DNA of 64,000 bases, taken from the NCBI RefSeq assembly GCF_003173755.1, contig NZ_CP029553.1:5956001-6020000 (forward strand), written 5' to 3'. The stretch is from Methylobacterium terrae. Its GTDB lineage: Bacteria; Pseudomonadota; Alphaproteobacteria; Rhizobiales; Beijerinckiaceae. Under the pieces are notes generated by a model. The model was given only the letters and a program-made list of their open reading frames with translations, had not been told where the DNA came from and made no database searches. The translations under genes were made by a program, and so were the position numbers. Of the stretch, positions 7,601 to 15,730 are shown in pieces (the first letter of the stretch is position 1; every line of letters starts with the position of its first letter).

Positions 7601-9019
7601 CTACCTGGCCTCCGCCTCCGCCGGCGGCTCGCGCTCGACGGTGCGGAAGCCTTCGAGTTCGCCGAGGTAGCTCCGCGCCCACCAGTCGACGTCCTCGCGC
7701 GCCATGCGCTCGAACATCGGCTTCCACCGCTCCACGCGCTCGGCCTTGGGCATGTAGAGGGCGGCGCGGATCGCCTCCGCCACCTCGAACCGGTCGTAGG
7801 GGTTGACCAGCAGCGCCTCGGGCAGCTGGCGGGCGGCGCCGGCGAATTTCGAGAGCACCAGCACGCCCGGATCCTCGTCGCTCTGGGCGGCGACGTATTC
7901 CTTGGCGACGAGGTTCATGCCGTCGCGCATCGGGGTCACGACGCCGACGCGCGCCGCGCGGTAGAGCCCGGCCAGCACCGCGCGCGGATAGGCCTTGGTG
8001 ACGTACTGGATCGGCGTCCAGGACGGCTCGCCGAGCGACCCGTTGATGTTGCCGAGCACCTCGTTCACGTCGCGGCTGAGCTGCTCGTACTCGGGCACCT
8101 CGGTGCGCGACTTCGGGGCGATCTGCAGGAAGACGACGTTGCCGCGCTGGTCGGGGTTCGAGGCGAAGAAGCGCTCCACCGCCTCCATCCGCTCCGGCAC
8201 GCCCTTCGAGTAGTCGAGCCGGTCGACGCCGATGAGGAGCTTGCGGGTGCGCAGGCCCGCCACCGTGTCGCGCACGGTGCGGTTCATGCCGGCGCGCTCG
8301 GCGGCCTGGCGGAAGCCGTCGACGTCGATGCCGATCGGGAAGCTGCGGATGCGGGTGCGGCGCCCGTCGACCATCAGCGAGCCGCCGCCGAGGGGGATCG
8401 CCCTGAGCTCGTCGACGAGGTTGCGCGAGAGGTTGTGCACGTCGCTGTCGGTCTGGAGGCCGATCAGGTCGTAGTCGGAGACCGCGCGCAGCAGCTCGGT
8501 CGAGGCCGGCAGGGTGTTGAACACCTCGCCCGACGGCCACGGGATGTGGTGGAAGTAGCCGATCGGGTTCGAGACCCCGAGGCCCCTGAGCTCGGAGGCG
8601 AGCGGGATCAGGTGGTAGTCGTGGACCCAGATCAGGTCGCCCGGCTCGATCAGCCCGGCGAGCGCCTGGGCGAAGATGCGGTTGACCCGCTGGTAGCCGG
8701 CGTAGTCGGCCCGGGAGAACGCCGCCAGGCCGAGGCGGTAATGCATGATCGGCCAGAGCGCCCGGTTGGCGAAGCCGCTGTAGTACTCGCGGTGGTCCTG
8801 GGGCGAGAGGTCCATCACCGCGTACTGGACGCGGCCCCGGTCGGCGATCACCGGCTCGGAGGACGGGTTGTCGGTGATCTTGCCGCTCCAGCCGAACCAC
8901 AGGCCCTTGTAGGCCGTGAAGGCCTCCTTGAGGGCGACGGCGAGCCCGCCGGCCGCGACCGCCTTGGACCCCGCATCCGGGACGGCGACGCGATTCGACA
9001 CGATGATGAGGCGTGACAC
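7601..9019 (-). CDS. otsA: Trehalose-6-phosphate synthase
   Basis: Glycosyltransferase family 20 enzyme joining UDP-glucose to glucose-6-phosphate, the first step of trehalose synthesis in desiccation and osmotic defence. Family motifs are complete: LIIVSNRVA at the N-terminus, [58 protein letters not shown] and VLSKFAGAA. Length 472 aa is standard. I prefer the GTG at 9019 ([11 protein letters not shown]); a GTG at 9043 would add MQPESIPA. The partner phosphatase otsB is not in the window. The gene starts back to back with the stress operon at 9332. Confidence 0.95.
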   Translation of the reverse strand: MSRLIIVSNRVAVPDAGSKAVAAGGLAVALKEAFTAYKGLWFGWSGKITDNPSSEPVIADRGRVQYAVMDLSPQDHREYYSGFANRALWPIMHYRLGLAAFSRADYAGYQRVNRIFAQALAGLIEPGDLIWVHDYHLIPLASELRGLGVSNPIGYFHHIPWPSGEVFNTLPASTELLRAVSDYDLIGLQTDSDVHNLSRNLVDELRAIPLGGGSLMVDGRRTRIRSFPIGIDVDGFRQAAERAGMNRTVRDTVAGLRTRKLLIGVDRLDYSKGVPERMEAVERFFASNPDQRGNVVFLQIAPKSRTEVPEYEQLSRDVNEVLGNINGSLGEPSWTPIQYVTKAYPRAVLAGLYRAARVGVVTPMRDGMNLVAKEYVAAQSDEDPGVLVLSKFAGAARQLPEALLVNPYDRFEVAEAIRAALYMPKAERVERWKPMFERMAREDVDWWARSYLGELEGFRTVEREPPAEAEAR

Positions 9020-9225
9020 GGCGGGTATGGACTCCGGCTGCACGGACCTTGTGGGGCGGGAACGTCGCCGCGTCCATCCGCCCCGGACGGAGAAAACGCG
9101 CGGTGAGCAAGCGCGATCCCGCGGATTTGGTCAACCCTCCCGGCGAATCCGGGCCTGCCGCACCCGCACGGGCTGTGCCCGGCGCTCCACAGGAATCCCG
9201 CCATGATTCCTCCTCGGGTGAGGCC

Positions 9226-9250
9226 GGAACCGGGCGCCTTGGCTGCTGTT
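9226..9250 (+). promoter_or_regulatory. Candidate EcfG (general stress) promoter
   Basis: GGAAC at 9226-9230 and GTT at 9248-9250 are 17 bases apart, close to the alphaproteobacterial EcfG consensus GGAAC-N16/17-CGTT (here TGTT). The expected transcript would start near 9257, about 75 bases before the first gene of the operon at 9332. The rest of the 312-base gap back to otsA shows no gene. Confidence 0.45.
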
Positions 9251-9331
9251 ACCCGCAATATCGTCGCATGTGTTCGGCGCGGTGGCCGGTCCGGCCTGCC
9301 CGCCGCGCCGGAATGAGGATGGAGTGCCCTG

Positions 9332-9994
9332 ATGAGCGCGGGTTACGAGAACGGACAGCACCGGGCCGACGACCGGGGTGCCCCCGGCGAGCGTTCGGCG
9401 GAGTGGAACGACCTGCGGTCCGACGTGCGCCAGCTCGGCGACGTCGCGATGGAGCGCGGTTTCAGCCTGGTCGAATCGGCCCGCGAGCAGGTCCACGGCT
9501 ACGTCGACCGGCGCAAGGGCGACGCCGCCCAGTCGGTCTCCGACCTCGCCCAGGCCCTGCGCGATTCCGGCGGCAAGCTCGATCAGCAGCCGAACGTGAA
9601 GGCGTTCTTCGACAGCGCGGCGGAAGGCCTGGAGCAGCTCTCCGGCTCGATCCGCGAACGCAGCTTCGAGGATTTCTACGGCGAGGTCGAGGCGGTGGCC
9701 CGGCGCCGGCCCGCCGCCGTCGCGGTGGCGACCTTCCTCACCGGCTTCCTCGCCGCCCGCTTCATCAAGGCCTCGGCCCATCCCTCCCACGTCCTCGACG
9801 GCCGCCAGGCCTTTCGCGATGCGCGGGAGCGCGCCCGCGGCGCCGACGACCGGGCGACCGACTCGTTCGGCGCGCGCGACGCGGGCTATCGGGATGCCGG
9901 CTACCGGGACGTGCCCGGCGCCCATAGCGAGCCCGAGACCGCGCGGCCCGATCCCTACCGGACCGGCGCGTCCGGCCCGCGCTACTCGGCCTGA
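9332..9994 (+). CDS. Membrane-anchored stress-operon protein (unknown)
   Basis: Function not known. The 220-aa product has a charged helical N-terminal half (residues about 25-110, coiled-coil-like, with SLVESAREQVHGYVDRRKG), one hydrophobic segment around residues 128-147 (PAAVAVATFLTGFLAARF), and a Gly/Arg/Asp-rich tail with a short duplication of DAGYR. The layout resembles the membrane-anchored ElaB/DUF883-type proteins linked to stationary phase. The ATG at 9332 has GGAG upstream. It is followed at 15 bases by a holin-X-like gene; the four genes 9332-11784 appear to form one operon behind a candidate EcfG promoter. Confidence 0.75.
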   Translation: MSAGYENGQHRADDRGAPGERSAEWNDLRSDVRQLGDVAMERGFSLVESAREQVHGYVDRRKGDAAQSVSDLAQALRDSGGKLDQQPNVKAFFDSAAEGLEQLSGSIRERSFEDFYGEVEAVARRRPAAVAVATFLTGFLAARFIKASAHPSHVLDGRQAFRDARERARGADDRATDSFGARDAGYRDAGYRDVPGAHSEPETARPDPYRTGASGPRYSA

Positions 9995-10009
9995 CGGGAG
10001 GACGCCGCG

Positions 10010-10465
10010 ATGGCCGACCCCACTGCCGGCCGCCCGCTCGGCGGCGACGGACCGAACGGGCATGGATCTCACGGGACCGGATCTCCCGGCAGCATCCAGG
10101 GCCTCCTCGGGGATGCCCTGCGCGAGACCACCGATCTCGCCCGCAAGGAGATCGCCCTCTTCCGCACCGAGATGTCGAACAACCTGAGGTCGCTGTTCCT
10201 CGGGCTCGGCATGATGGTCGGCGCCGCGGTCTTCGCGGTCGTCGCCCTCCTGGTGCTCACCGACGCCCTGGTGAAGTGGCTCGCCACGGTGGTCCATTCC
10301 GAGGCGCTCGCCGCCCTGATCGTCGGGGCGGTGTTCCTGGTGATCGGCATCGGGCTCGCCCTGTGGGGCCGCAGCGCGATGTCCCTGTCCACGCTGACGC
10401 CGACCCGCACGACGCGCCAGGTGCGCCAGGATGCGAGGGTCCTGTCTGAGAGGGTGTCGGGATGA
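10010..10465 (+). CDS. Phage holin superfamily / holin-X-like membrane protein
   Basis: Small inner-membrane protein of 151 aa with an amphipathic N-terminal region (LLGDALRETTDLARKEIALF) and two membrane helices at about residues 61-85 (SLFLGLGMMVGAAVFAVVALLVL) and 99-123 (AALIVGAVFLVIGIGLAL). The pattern matches the Holin-X (phage_holin_3_6) family found in actinobacterial and alphaproteobacterial chromosomes, where a lytic role is not established. Its stop codon overlaps the start of the DUF3618 gene by 4 bases (ATGA), so the two are translationally coupled. Confidence 0.82.
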   Translation: MADPTAGRPLGGDGPNGHGSHGTGSPGSIQGLLGDALRETTDLARKEIALFRTEMSNNLRSLFLGLGMMVGAAVFAVVALLVLTDALVKWLATVVHSEALAALIVGAVFLVIGIGLALWGRSAMSLSTLTPTRTTRQVRQDARVLSERVSG

Positions 10466-10857
10466 CCCAGTCGATCAACGAGCTCGAGCACGACATCGAG
10501 GAGACCCGCGCCCGCCTCGACCGGACCATCGACCAGATCCAGGGCCGGCTCTCGCCGGCCAGCATCGTCGACGAGATGCTCGGCACGGTGCGGCAATCGC
10601 CGGCGAGCGGCCTCTACGACGGGGCGCTCGACGCGGTGCGGCGCAACCCCGTCCCGGTGATGCTGATCGTCGCCGGGGTCGGCTGGCTGATCCACCGCGT
10701 CGCCCGCGAGTCGCAGCGCCGCCAGCACCTCGAGGCGACGATGAACGGGGCCGAGGCGGTGCCGGTGCTCAAGACCGGCGCGGCCCGGGTCTACGACCCC
10801 GACCGGCCGACCGCCCACCCCGCCGCCGACCGCGTCGCCGACGGCCTGCGGATGTGA
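10462..10857 (+). CDS. DUF3618 domain protein
   Basis: A 131-aa protein with the DUF3618 signature at its N-terminus (ELEHDIEETRARLDRTIDQIQGRLSP), followed by a hydrophobic stretch around residues 63-76 (NPVPVMLIVAGVGWLI) that may anchor it in the inner membrane. Biochemical function is unknown. In alphaproteobacteria this family is usually encoded beside holin-X-like genes, as here, which suggests a shared envelope role. It overlaps the preceding gene by 4 bases. Confidence 0.85.
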   Translation: MTQSINELEHDIEETRARLDRTIDQIQGRLSPASIVDEMLGTVRQSPASGLYDGALDAVRRNPVPVMLIVAGVGWLIHRVARESQRRQHLEATMNGAEAVPVLKTGAARVYDPDRPTAHPAADRVADGLRM

Positions 10858-10956
10858 GGGGCGCCGGCCCCGCGCCGGCGTCCCCGTCTTCGATCGACCG
10901 ACTTGCCGCAGGCGTCCGACGCGACCGTCGCACCCTGTCCACGGAGTTCCCGAGCC

Positions 10957-11784
10957 ATGGCAGAGCACACCATCAACCCGGCCAATCCCGGCGCGCCCTC
11001 GGCCCACACCCCGGCCACCGGCCCTGAGCGCACCCTGCACCAGGACCACGACACGGTGCGCCAGAACCTCGACGCGGCGCAGGGCGCCGCCGCTCACGCG
11101 GCGAGCACGGCCGGGCAGACCGCCCGCGATGCCGCCGACGCGGTGAAGGACGCCGCCTCCGACGCCTCCGAGCGGGCGAGCGACGCCGCCGCGGCGATCG
11201 GCGACCGCATCAGCCAGACCGCCGAGCAGCTGCGCGCCAAGGCCGACGCCGCCGCCGACCGGCTGAAGCAGGGCGCCAGCGACGCGGTGAACCGCGTCCA
11301 CAGCCAGGCGAGCCAGACCTACGGCGCCGTCGGCGGTCGCAGCGCCGAGACGCTCGACCGCGCCCGCGACTGGGCCAACGACCGCATCGAGACCGGCTCG
11401 CGCCGCTACGCCGACCTGCGCGACCGCGGCAGCGACCGCCTCGCGCAAGGCCAGAGCGCCGTCGAGCGCTTCGTCACCGAGAACCCGGTGCTCGTCGGCG
11501 TCGTCGGGCTCGCCGCCGGCATGCTGCTCGGCTCGCTCCTGCCGCGCACCCGCCAGGAGGACCGGACCGTCGGCGCCTACGCCGACGAGGTCCGCGACCA
11601 GGGCCTGCGCTACGCCCGCGAGGCGACGGAGCGCGGCCGCCAGTTCGTCGAGAGCGCCCTCGACCAGGCCCAGGACGCCGCCGTCGCGGCCGCCCACGCC
11701 GCCTCGGACGAGCTGCGCAAGAACCAGCCGGGCCAGGGCCCGGGCCAGCCCGGCACCGGCGAGCCGGGCCGGCAGACGCACTGA
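10957..11784 (+). CDS. LEA-like / nutrient-deprivation-induced repeat protein
   Basis: A 275-aa hydrophilic protein of Ala/Asp/Arg/Lys 11-mer-like repeats at residues about 30-150 (TARDAADAVKDAASDASERA and similar), as in LEA and apolipoprotein-like desiccation proteins. A hydrophobic segment follows near residues 173-190 (NPVLVGVVGLAAGMLLGSLL), and a second amphipathic region ends the protein. Annotated relatives are often called nutrient deprivation-induced proteins. I chose the ATG at 10957 with GGAG 10 bases upstream. It is last in the putative stress operon and is followed by a strong hairpin terminator. A role in protecting membranes during drying or starvation is inference from repeats and neighbours. 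Confidence 0.8.
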   Translation: MAEHTINPANPGAPSAHTPATGPERTLHQDHDTVRQNLDAAQGAAAHAASTAGQTARDAADAVKDAASDASERASDAAAAIGDRISQTAEQLRAKADAAADRLKQGASDAVNRVHSQASQTYGAVGGRSAETLDRARDWANDRIETGSRRYADLRDRGSDRLAQGQSAVERFVTENPVLVGVVGLAAGMLLGSLLPRTRQEDRTVGAYADEVRDQGLRYAREATERGRQFVESALDQAQDAAVAAAHAASDELRKNQPGQGPGQPGTGEPGRQTH

Positions 11785-11807
11785 TCTCCGAATCCCCGCG
11801 GACGACC

Positions 11808-11833
11808 GGCCGGCCCCTCGGGGCCGGCCTTTT
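11808..11833 (+). terminator. Rho-independent terminator of the stress operon
   Basis: GGCCGGCC (11808-11815), a 6-base loop, then GGCCGGCC (11822-11829) and TTTT. It lies 24 bases after the stop of the LEA-like gene. Confidence 0.8.
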
Positions 11834-11895
11834 CACATCCCCGACTTCCTCCCGGAACCCTGGGACCCGCGACGCCCCGCGCCGCGTTGTCGGTC

Positions 11896-12999
11896 ATGAC
11901 CTCCGCCTCCCCCGTTCCCGGCCCCCGCCTCGGCTTCTGCTGCAAGTTCATCCCGGACGAGGAGCCCGGGCGGCACAAGACGATCAAGGCGGCCAAGGAG
12001 GCCGCGCTGGTGATGAACGTCACCACGGTGACGATCGCGCATCTGCGCCGCCTCGATCCGGCGGCCGCCCGCGAGAAGCTGGTCGCGGTGGTGACCCACA
12101 ACCTCGCGGCGATGGGGCGGCAGGTCGCCTGGGTGGCGGCCCGGCCGCCGCTGGAGCGGCTCTTGCGCCTCGCGAGCTCGATCCTGCCGGGCTACACCCA
12201 TCCCGAGGTGCGCGACCTCTACGCCGACCCCGACTTCCGCCGCGCCATCGAGGTGGGGCTCGCCGCGGTCGGCGAGGCGGCGCGGGCCGGCGGCGTTCGC
12301 CTGAGCATGCATCCGGGCCCGTTCTGCATCCTGGCGAGCCGCAACCCGGCTGCGCTGGAGAACGGCATCGCCGAGCTCGACTACCACGCCGAGGTGATGG
12401 CGATGATGGGCTATGGCGGCGGCTGGCACCCGCACGGCGCCCACGTCAACATCCATGTCGGCGCCCGCGACCCCGGGGTCGACGCCTTCCGGGAGAACCT
12501 GGACCGGGTCTCGCAGGTCGCCCGCGACCTCGTCACGGTCGAGAACGACGAATCGGCCTTCGGCCTCGACGAGGTCCTGCGCCTCTCGGACCGGGTTCCG
12601 GTGGTGCTGGACCTGCACCATCACTGGATCCACAGCCGCGGCGACTACATCGAGCCCGACGATCCGCGGATCGCCCGGGTGATCGAGTCCTGGCGCGGGG
12701 TGCGCCCGATCGGCCATGTCAGCGTCTCGCGCGAGGACGTGCTGCCGGGCCACGACCCCGACGCCCTGCCCGATTTCGCAGGCCTCACCGAGGCCGGCCT
12801 CAAGGGCCGCGATCTCGCCGCCCATTCCGACATGATGTGGAACCGCGCCTTCAACGATTACGCGGCCCGCCACCTCGCCTGGTGCGACATCGAGGTCGAG
12901 GCCAAGCTGAAGAACCTCGCCTCGACGGGCCTGGCGCTCCATGTCGGGCCCGCGCTGTCGGGCATCGCCCCGGCGGTGCCGCCGCTCGCCGCGGAGTAG
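11896..12999 (+). CDS. uvsE: UV DNA damage endonuclease
   Basis: Metal-dependent nuclease (367 aa) that nicks DNA 5' of cyclobutane dimers and 6-4 products, independent of UvrABC. TIM-barrel motifs of the UVDE family are present: LGFCCKF near the start, RLSMHPGPFCIL, HGAHVNIHVG, the metal ligand motif VENDES and VVLDLHHHWIH. The ATG at 11896 is preferred to a TTG at 11887. UVDE is sporadic in bacteria, and its presence fits an organism exposed to sunlight. The terminator at 11808 separates it from the operon upstream. Confidence 0.95.
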   Translation: MTSASPVPGPRLGFCCKFIPDEEPGRHKTIKAAKEAALVMNVTTVTIAHLRRLDPAAAREKLVAVVTHNLAAMGRQVAWVAARPPLERLLRLASSILPGYTHPEVRDLYADPDFRRAIEVGLAAVGEAARAGGVRLSMHPGPFCILASRNPAALENGIAELDYHAEVMAMMGYGGGWHPHGAHVNIHVGARDPGVDAFRENLDRVSQVARDLVTVENDESAFGLDEVLRLSDRVPVVLDLHHHWIHSRGDYIEPDDPRIARVIESWRGVRPIGHVSVSREDVLPGHDPDALPDFAGLTEAGLKGRDLAAHSDMMWNRAFNDYAARHLAWCDIEVEAKLKNLASTGLALHVGPALSGIAPAVPPLAAE

Positions 13000-13056
13000 C
13001 GAGGTGCGGGGTTACCCGCTCTCGACGCTGCCGCGTCCTCACTGTAACGGTGCGGC

Positions 13057-13605
13057 ATGAGATCGGCCGATTGCGACATCCTCGTCGTCCCGGGCTACAC
13101 CAATTCCGGGCCCGACCACTGGCAGAGCCGCTGGCAGGAGCGGCTCTCGACCGCGCGCCGCGTGACGCAGGAGAGCTGGGACCACCCCGAGCCCGAGGCC
13201 TGGCGCGACGCGGTGATCGCGGCGGTGCAGGCGGCGACCCGGCCGGTGGTGCTGGTCGCCCACAGCCTCGGGGTCATCTCCTGCGTGCAGGCCGCCCCCT
13301 ATCTGCCCGAGGGCGCGGTCGCCGGCGCCTTCCTGGTGGCCCTGCCCGACATCGAGCGGCCCGACACGCCCGCCGCCCTGCGGACGTTCGCGCCGATCCC
13401 GCGTGAGCCCCTGCCCTTCCCGACGCTCCTGGTGACGAGCCGCACCGACCCCTACACGGCCTACGACCGGGCGGGCGAGTTCGCCGCCGCCTGGGGCGCC
13501 GAGCTCGTCGATGCCGGCGAATCCGGCCACCTGAACGCCGAGAGCGGGCACGGGCCCTGGCCCGAGGGGCTGATGCGCTTCGCCGGCTTCCTGCGCGGCC
13601 TCTAG
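13057..13605 (+). CDS. RBBP9/YdeN-family serine hydrolase
   Basis: Small alpha/beta hydrolase of 182 aa. The family signature VVPGYTNSGPDHWQSRW is at the N-terminus. The catalytic triad is Ser in VAHSLGV (about residue 71), Asp in SRTDPYTAYD and His in ESGHLNAESG. The physiological substrate of the family is unknown. The gene starts 57 bases after uvsE and is followed at 22 bases by the methyltransferase gene, so co-transcription is likely. Confidence 0.9.
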   Translation: MRSADCDILVVPGYTNSGPDHWQSRWQERLSTARRVTQESWDHPEPEAWRDAVIAAVQAATRPVVLVAHSLGVISCVQAAPYLPEGAVAGAFLVALPDIERPDTPAALRTFAPIPREPLPFPTLLVTSRTDPYTAYDRAGEFAAAWGAELVDAGESGHLNAESGHGPWPEGLMRFAGFLRGL

Positions 13606-13627
13606 CTCCGTGGTCCCCTCTCTCGAC

Positions 13628-14560
13628 ATGGTCGAGCCGGCGACGGCGGCGACCTTCCGCGAGGCCGATTACCTCGCGGCCAACCCGGACATCCACCTCG
13701 CGGTGCGCGAAGGGCGCCTCGCCAGCGGCCGGGCGCATTTCGACCGACACGGCCTGCGCCAGGGCCGGCGCCAGAGCCGCCTGCCCGAGGGGCTGGAGCG
13801 GATGCGGGCCGAGAAGCTCGCGCGGCTCGCTCCCCTGATGCGCGATGACCTGCCCCACCGCCGGATCGGCGAGAAGTACGACTACCTGAGCGAGGAATTG
13901 CGGGCGCTGGCGGGCGCCGAGGACAGCCCGAACGTCTCGCAGAACGCCTATGACGGCCACGTCCAGGAGCTGATCGCGTCCAACCCGGACGGGCTGATCC
14001 TCGATTGCGGCGCCGGCCGCCGCGACCGCTACTACGCCAACGTCGTCAACCTCGAGATCGCCGATTACGACACGACCGACGTGCTCGGCGTCGGCGAGGT
14101 GCTGCCGTTTCGCGATGCCAGCTTCGACGGGGTGATCTCGATCGCGGTGCTCGAGCACGTCCGCGATCCCTTCACCTGCGCCCGCGAGATCGCCCGGGTG
14201 CTCAAGCCCGGCGGCCGGCTGGTCTGCGCCGTGCCGTTCCTGCAGCCGTTGCACGGTTATCCGCACCATTACTACAACATGACCGGCGAGGGCCTGCGCA
14301 ACCTGTTCGCCGGCCACCTCGCGGTCGACCACCAGTACGTCCCGGCCTCGCTCCTGCCGATCTGGAGCCTGACCTGGATGATCCAGTCCTGGGCCGCCGG
14401 CCTGCCGCCGGACGTGCGCAAGCGCTTCCTGTCGCGCCGCCTCTCCGACTTCACCGCCGACCCGCTCTCGCTCCTCAAGGAGCCCTACGTGACAGAGCTC
14501 AGCGACGCCAAGAACCTGGAGCTGGCGAGCGGCACCTACCTGTTCGCGCACAAGGAATAG
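13628..14560 (+). CDS. SAM-dependent methyltransferase with N-terminal surface-protein repeat
   Basis: Class I methyltransferase of 310 aa. Motif I is ILDCGAGRRDRYY (about residues 119-131), motif post-I VVNLEIADYDTTD, then VLPFRDASFDGVISIAVLEH and the methyltransf_11 helix LKPGGRLVCAVPF. Residues 10-50 hold one copy of a repeat (DYLAANPDI...HFDRHGLRQGRR) that appears six times in the giant protein at 56115 and is common in glycosyltransferases and surface proteins. That points to modification of a cell-surface glycan or lipid rather than a small metabolite, as inference. Start at ATG 13628; a GTG at 13610 would add six residues. Confidence 0.85.
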   Translation: MVEPATAATFREADYLAANPDIHLAVREGRLASGRAHFDRHGLRQGRRQSRLPEGLERMRAEKLARLAPLMRDDLPHRRIGEKYDYLSEELRALAGAEDSPNVSQNAYDGHVQELIASNPDGLILDCGAGRRDRYYANVVNLEIADYDTTDVLGVGEVLPFRDASFDGVISIAVLEHVRDPFTCAREIARVLKPGGRLVCAVPFLQPLHGYPHHYYNMTGEGLRNLFAGHLAVDHQYVPASLLPIWSLTWMIQSWAAGLPPDVRKRFLSRRLSDFTADPLSLLKEPYVTELSDAKNLELASGTYLFAHKE

Positions 14561-15059
14561 TGCGCGGGTGCCCGAGATGGGACCTGTCGAGCCGCGGCTG
14601 GACGTCGAAGCCGATACTTCGCCAACCCTCCGGACTTCGACGCAAGGCGTGGGCCCGGATAGACCGACCGCTGAGGTTGAAGGAGAGAGCGGCGCGCCCG
14701 TCGCATCGGTCCACGCCTCGGGGTTCATGGGTCCGGGTTCCGTTGCGGGGCCCCGGGGTGACCGTGAGGGGCGGCAGGGCCGCCGGTGATCGAGCGGGCT
14801 CCGGCTCCACTCTCCTCCTGCGAGGCAATCCCCCGAGCTGTCATTCGGCTCCCGATATTCTTAACAGAAATATTCGGTTCTTATCAATACTGATGCCCGT
14901 TTGCGCAGTATTATACTTCAGGTTGTGCCCGGATAGGCGCATAAGTCCGCAGCGGCATCCAAGTCATAATCCGTTATCCGCGACCGATTACCGGATATAA
15001 AGGCGCCTACCCCAGGGTCGGACCTGCAACAACCGGATGATGGATTGCGACCCATAGCC
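14561..15059. other. Gene-free gap with AT-rich promoter region
   Basis: No convincing gene. The first 280 bases keep normal GC. From about 14845 to 15000 GC drops sharply and contains several -10-like hexamers (for example TATACT at 14912-14917) and small dyads. It is probably the control region of the SCO-like/copper oxidase pair. No tRNA cloverleaf could be folded. Confidence 0.4.
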
Positions 15060-15707
15060 ATGTGGCCGGCCCTGAAGACCCTCGCGGCGCTCGCGATCAG
15101 CCTGCCCCTCTGGGGCATCCCCAGTACCGCCTCGGTCGAGCCGGGGACGACCCCTGCGGGCACGGAGCGGAGCGACCTCGATACCCTGCTCCGGCCGTCG
15201 GGCGGACCGTGGCGGATCGACCAGCGCGGCACGGCCCTGCGCCCGGCGGATCTGCGCGACCGGGTCGCCGTGGTGGCGTTCGTGGCCTCCGATTGCTCGA
15301 TCGTCTGCGTCACCCGCCTCCTCGACCTCGACCGGGTCGCCGGGGCCCTGCCGGAACCGGTCCGCGACCGCGCGGTGTTCCTCGCCGTCTCCCTCGACGA
15401 TGCCACGGGCGGGGCGGCGAAGCTCCGTGCCTTCGCCGAGGGCACCGTGGGAGCCGGATCGCGGCTCCGCTTCCTCGCCGGCGACGCGGCCTGGACCGCG
15501 GCGATCGCCGCGATGCTGCGCTACCCGGCGGCCTCGCTGCCAGAGCCCCCGCCGCAGGTCATGCTGTTCGACCGGCGCGGCGGGATCGCGATGACCTATG
15601 GGGGCGACCCGCTCGATCGCCCGCGGCTCGCGGGCGACATCGCCCTCCTCGACACCTTCGCGCAGGGGCTCGACTCGGGCCCGGCGCGAGACCCCCACGC
15701 CCTCTGA
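15060..15707 (+). CDS. SCO1/SenC-like thioredoxin-fold protein
   Basis: Exported protein of 215 aa: signal sequence at residues 1-24 (LAALAISLPLWGIPSTAS), then a thioredoxin-like fold. It has a CxxxC pair at Cys79 and Cys83 (SDCSIVCVTRLL), placed as in SCO copper chaperones. The histidine that completes the copper site in SCO1 is not visible; the equivalent loop reads PEPPPQVMLF, and the only late His is three residues from the end. It is thus either a divergent copper chaperone or a thiol-disulfide reductase. The copper radical oxidase gene starts 23 bases downstream, so an operon is likely. Start at ATG 15060; the in-frame TTG at 15045 is less likely. Confidence 0.75.
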   Translation: MWPALKTLAALAISLPLWGIPSTASVEPGTTPAGTERSDLDTLLRPSGGPWRIDQRGTALRPADLRDRVAVVAFVASDCSIVCVTRLLDLDRVAGALPEPVRDRAVFLAVSLDDATGGAAKLRAFAEGTVGAGSRLRFLAGDAAWTAAIAAMLRYPAASLPEPPPQVMLFDRRGGIAMTYGGDPLDRPRLAGDIALLDTFAQGLDSGPARDPHAL

Positions 15708-15730
15708 CCCACAACCGAAAGCCTCTCCCG

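Noticed and set aside
10010..10465. Prophage remnant because of a holin-like gene
   Set aside because: No other phage gene nearby; the holin-X family is chromosomal and sits in a stress operon here.
14690..14770. tRNA-like or tRNA-derived sequence after the methyltransferase
   Set aside because: GGGTTC-type motifs are present but no acceptor, D or anticodon arms can be paired.
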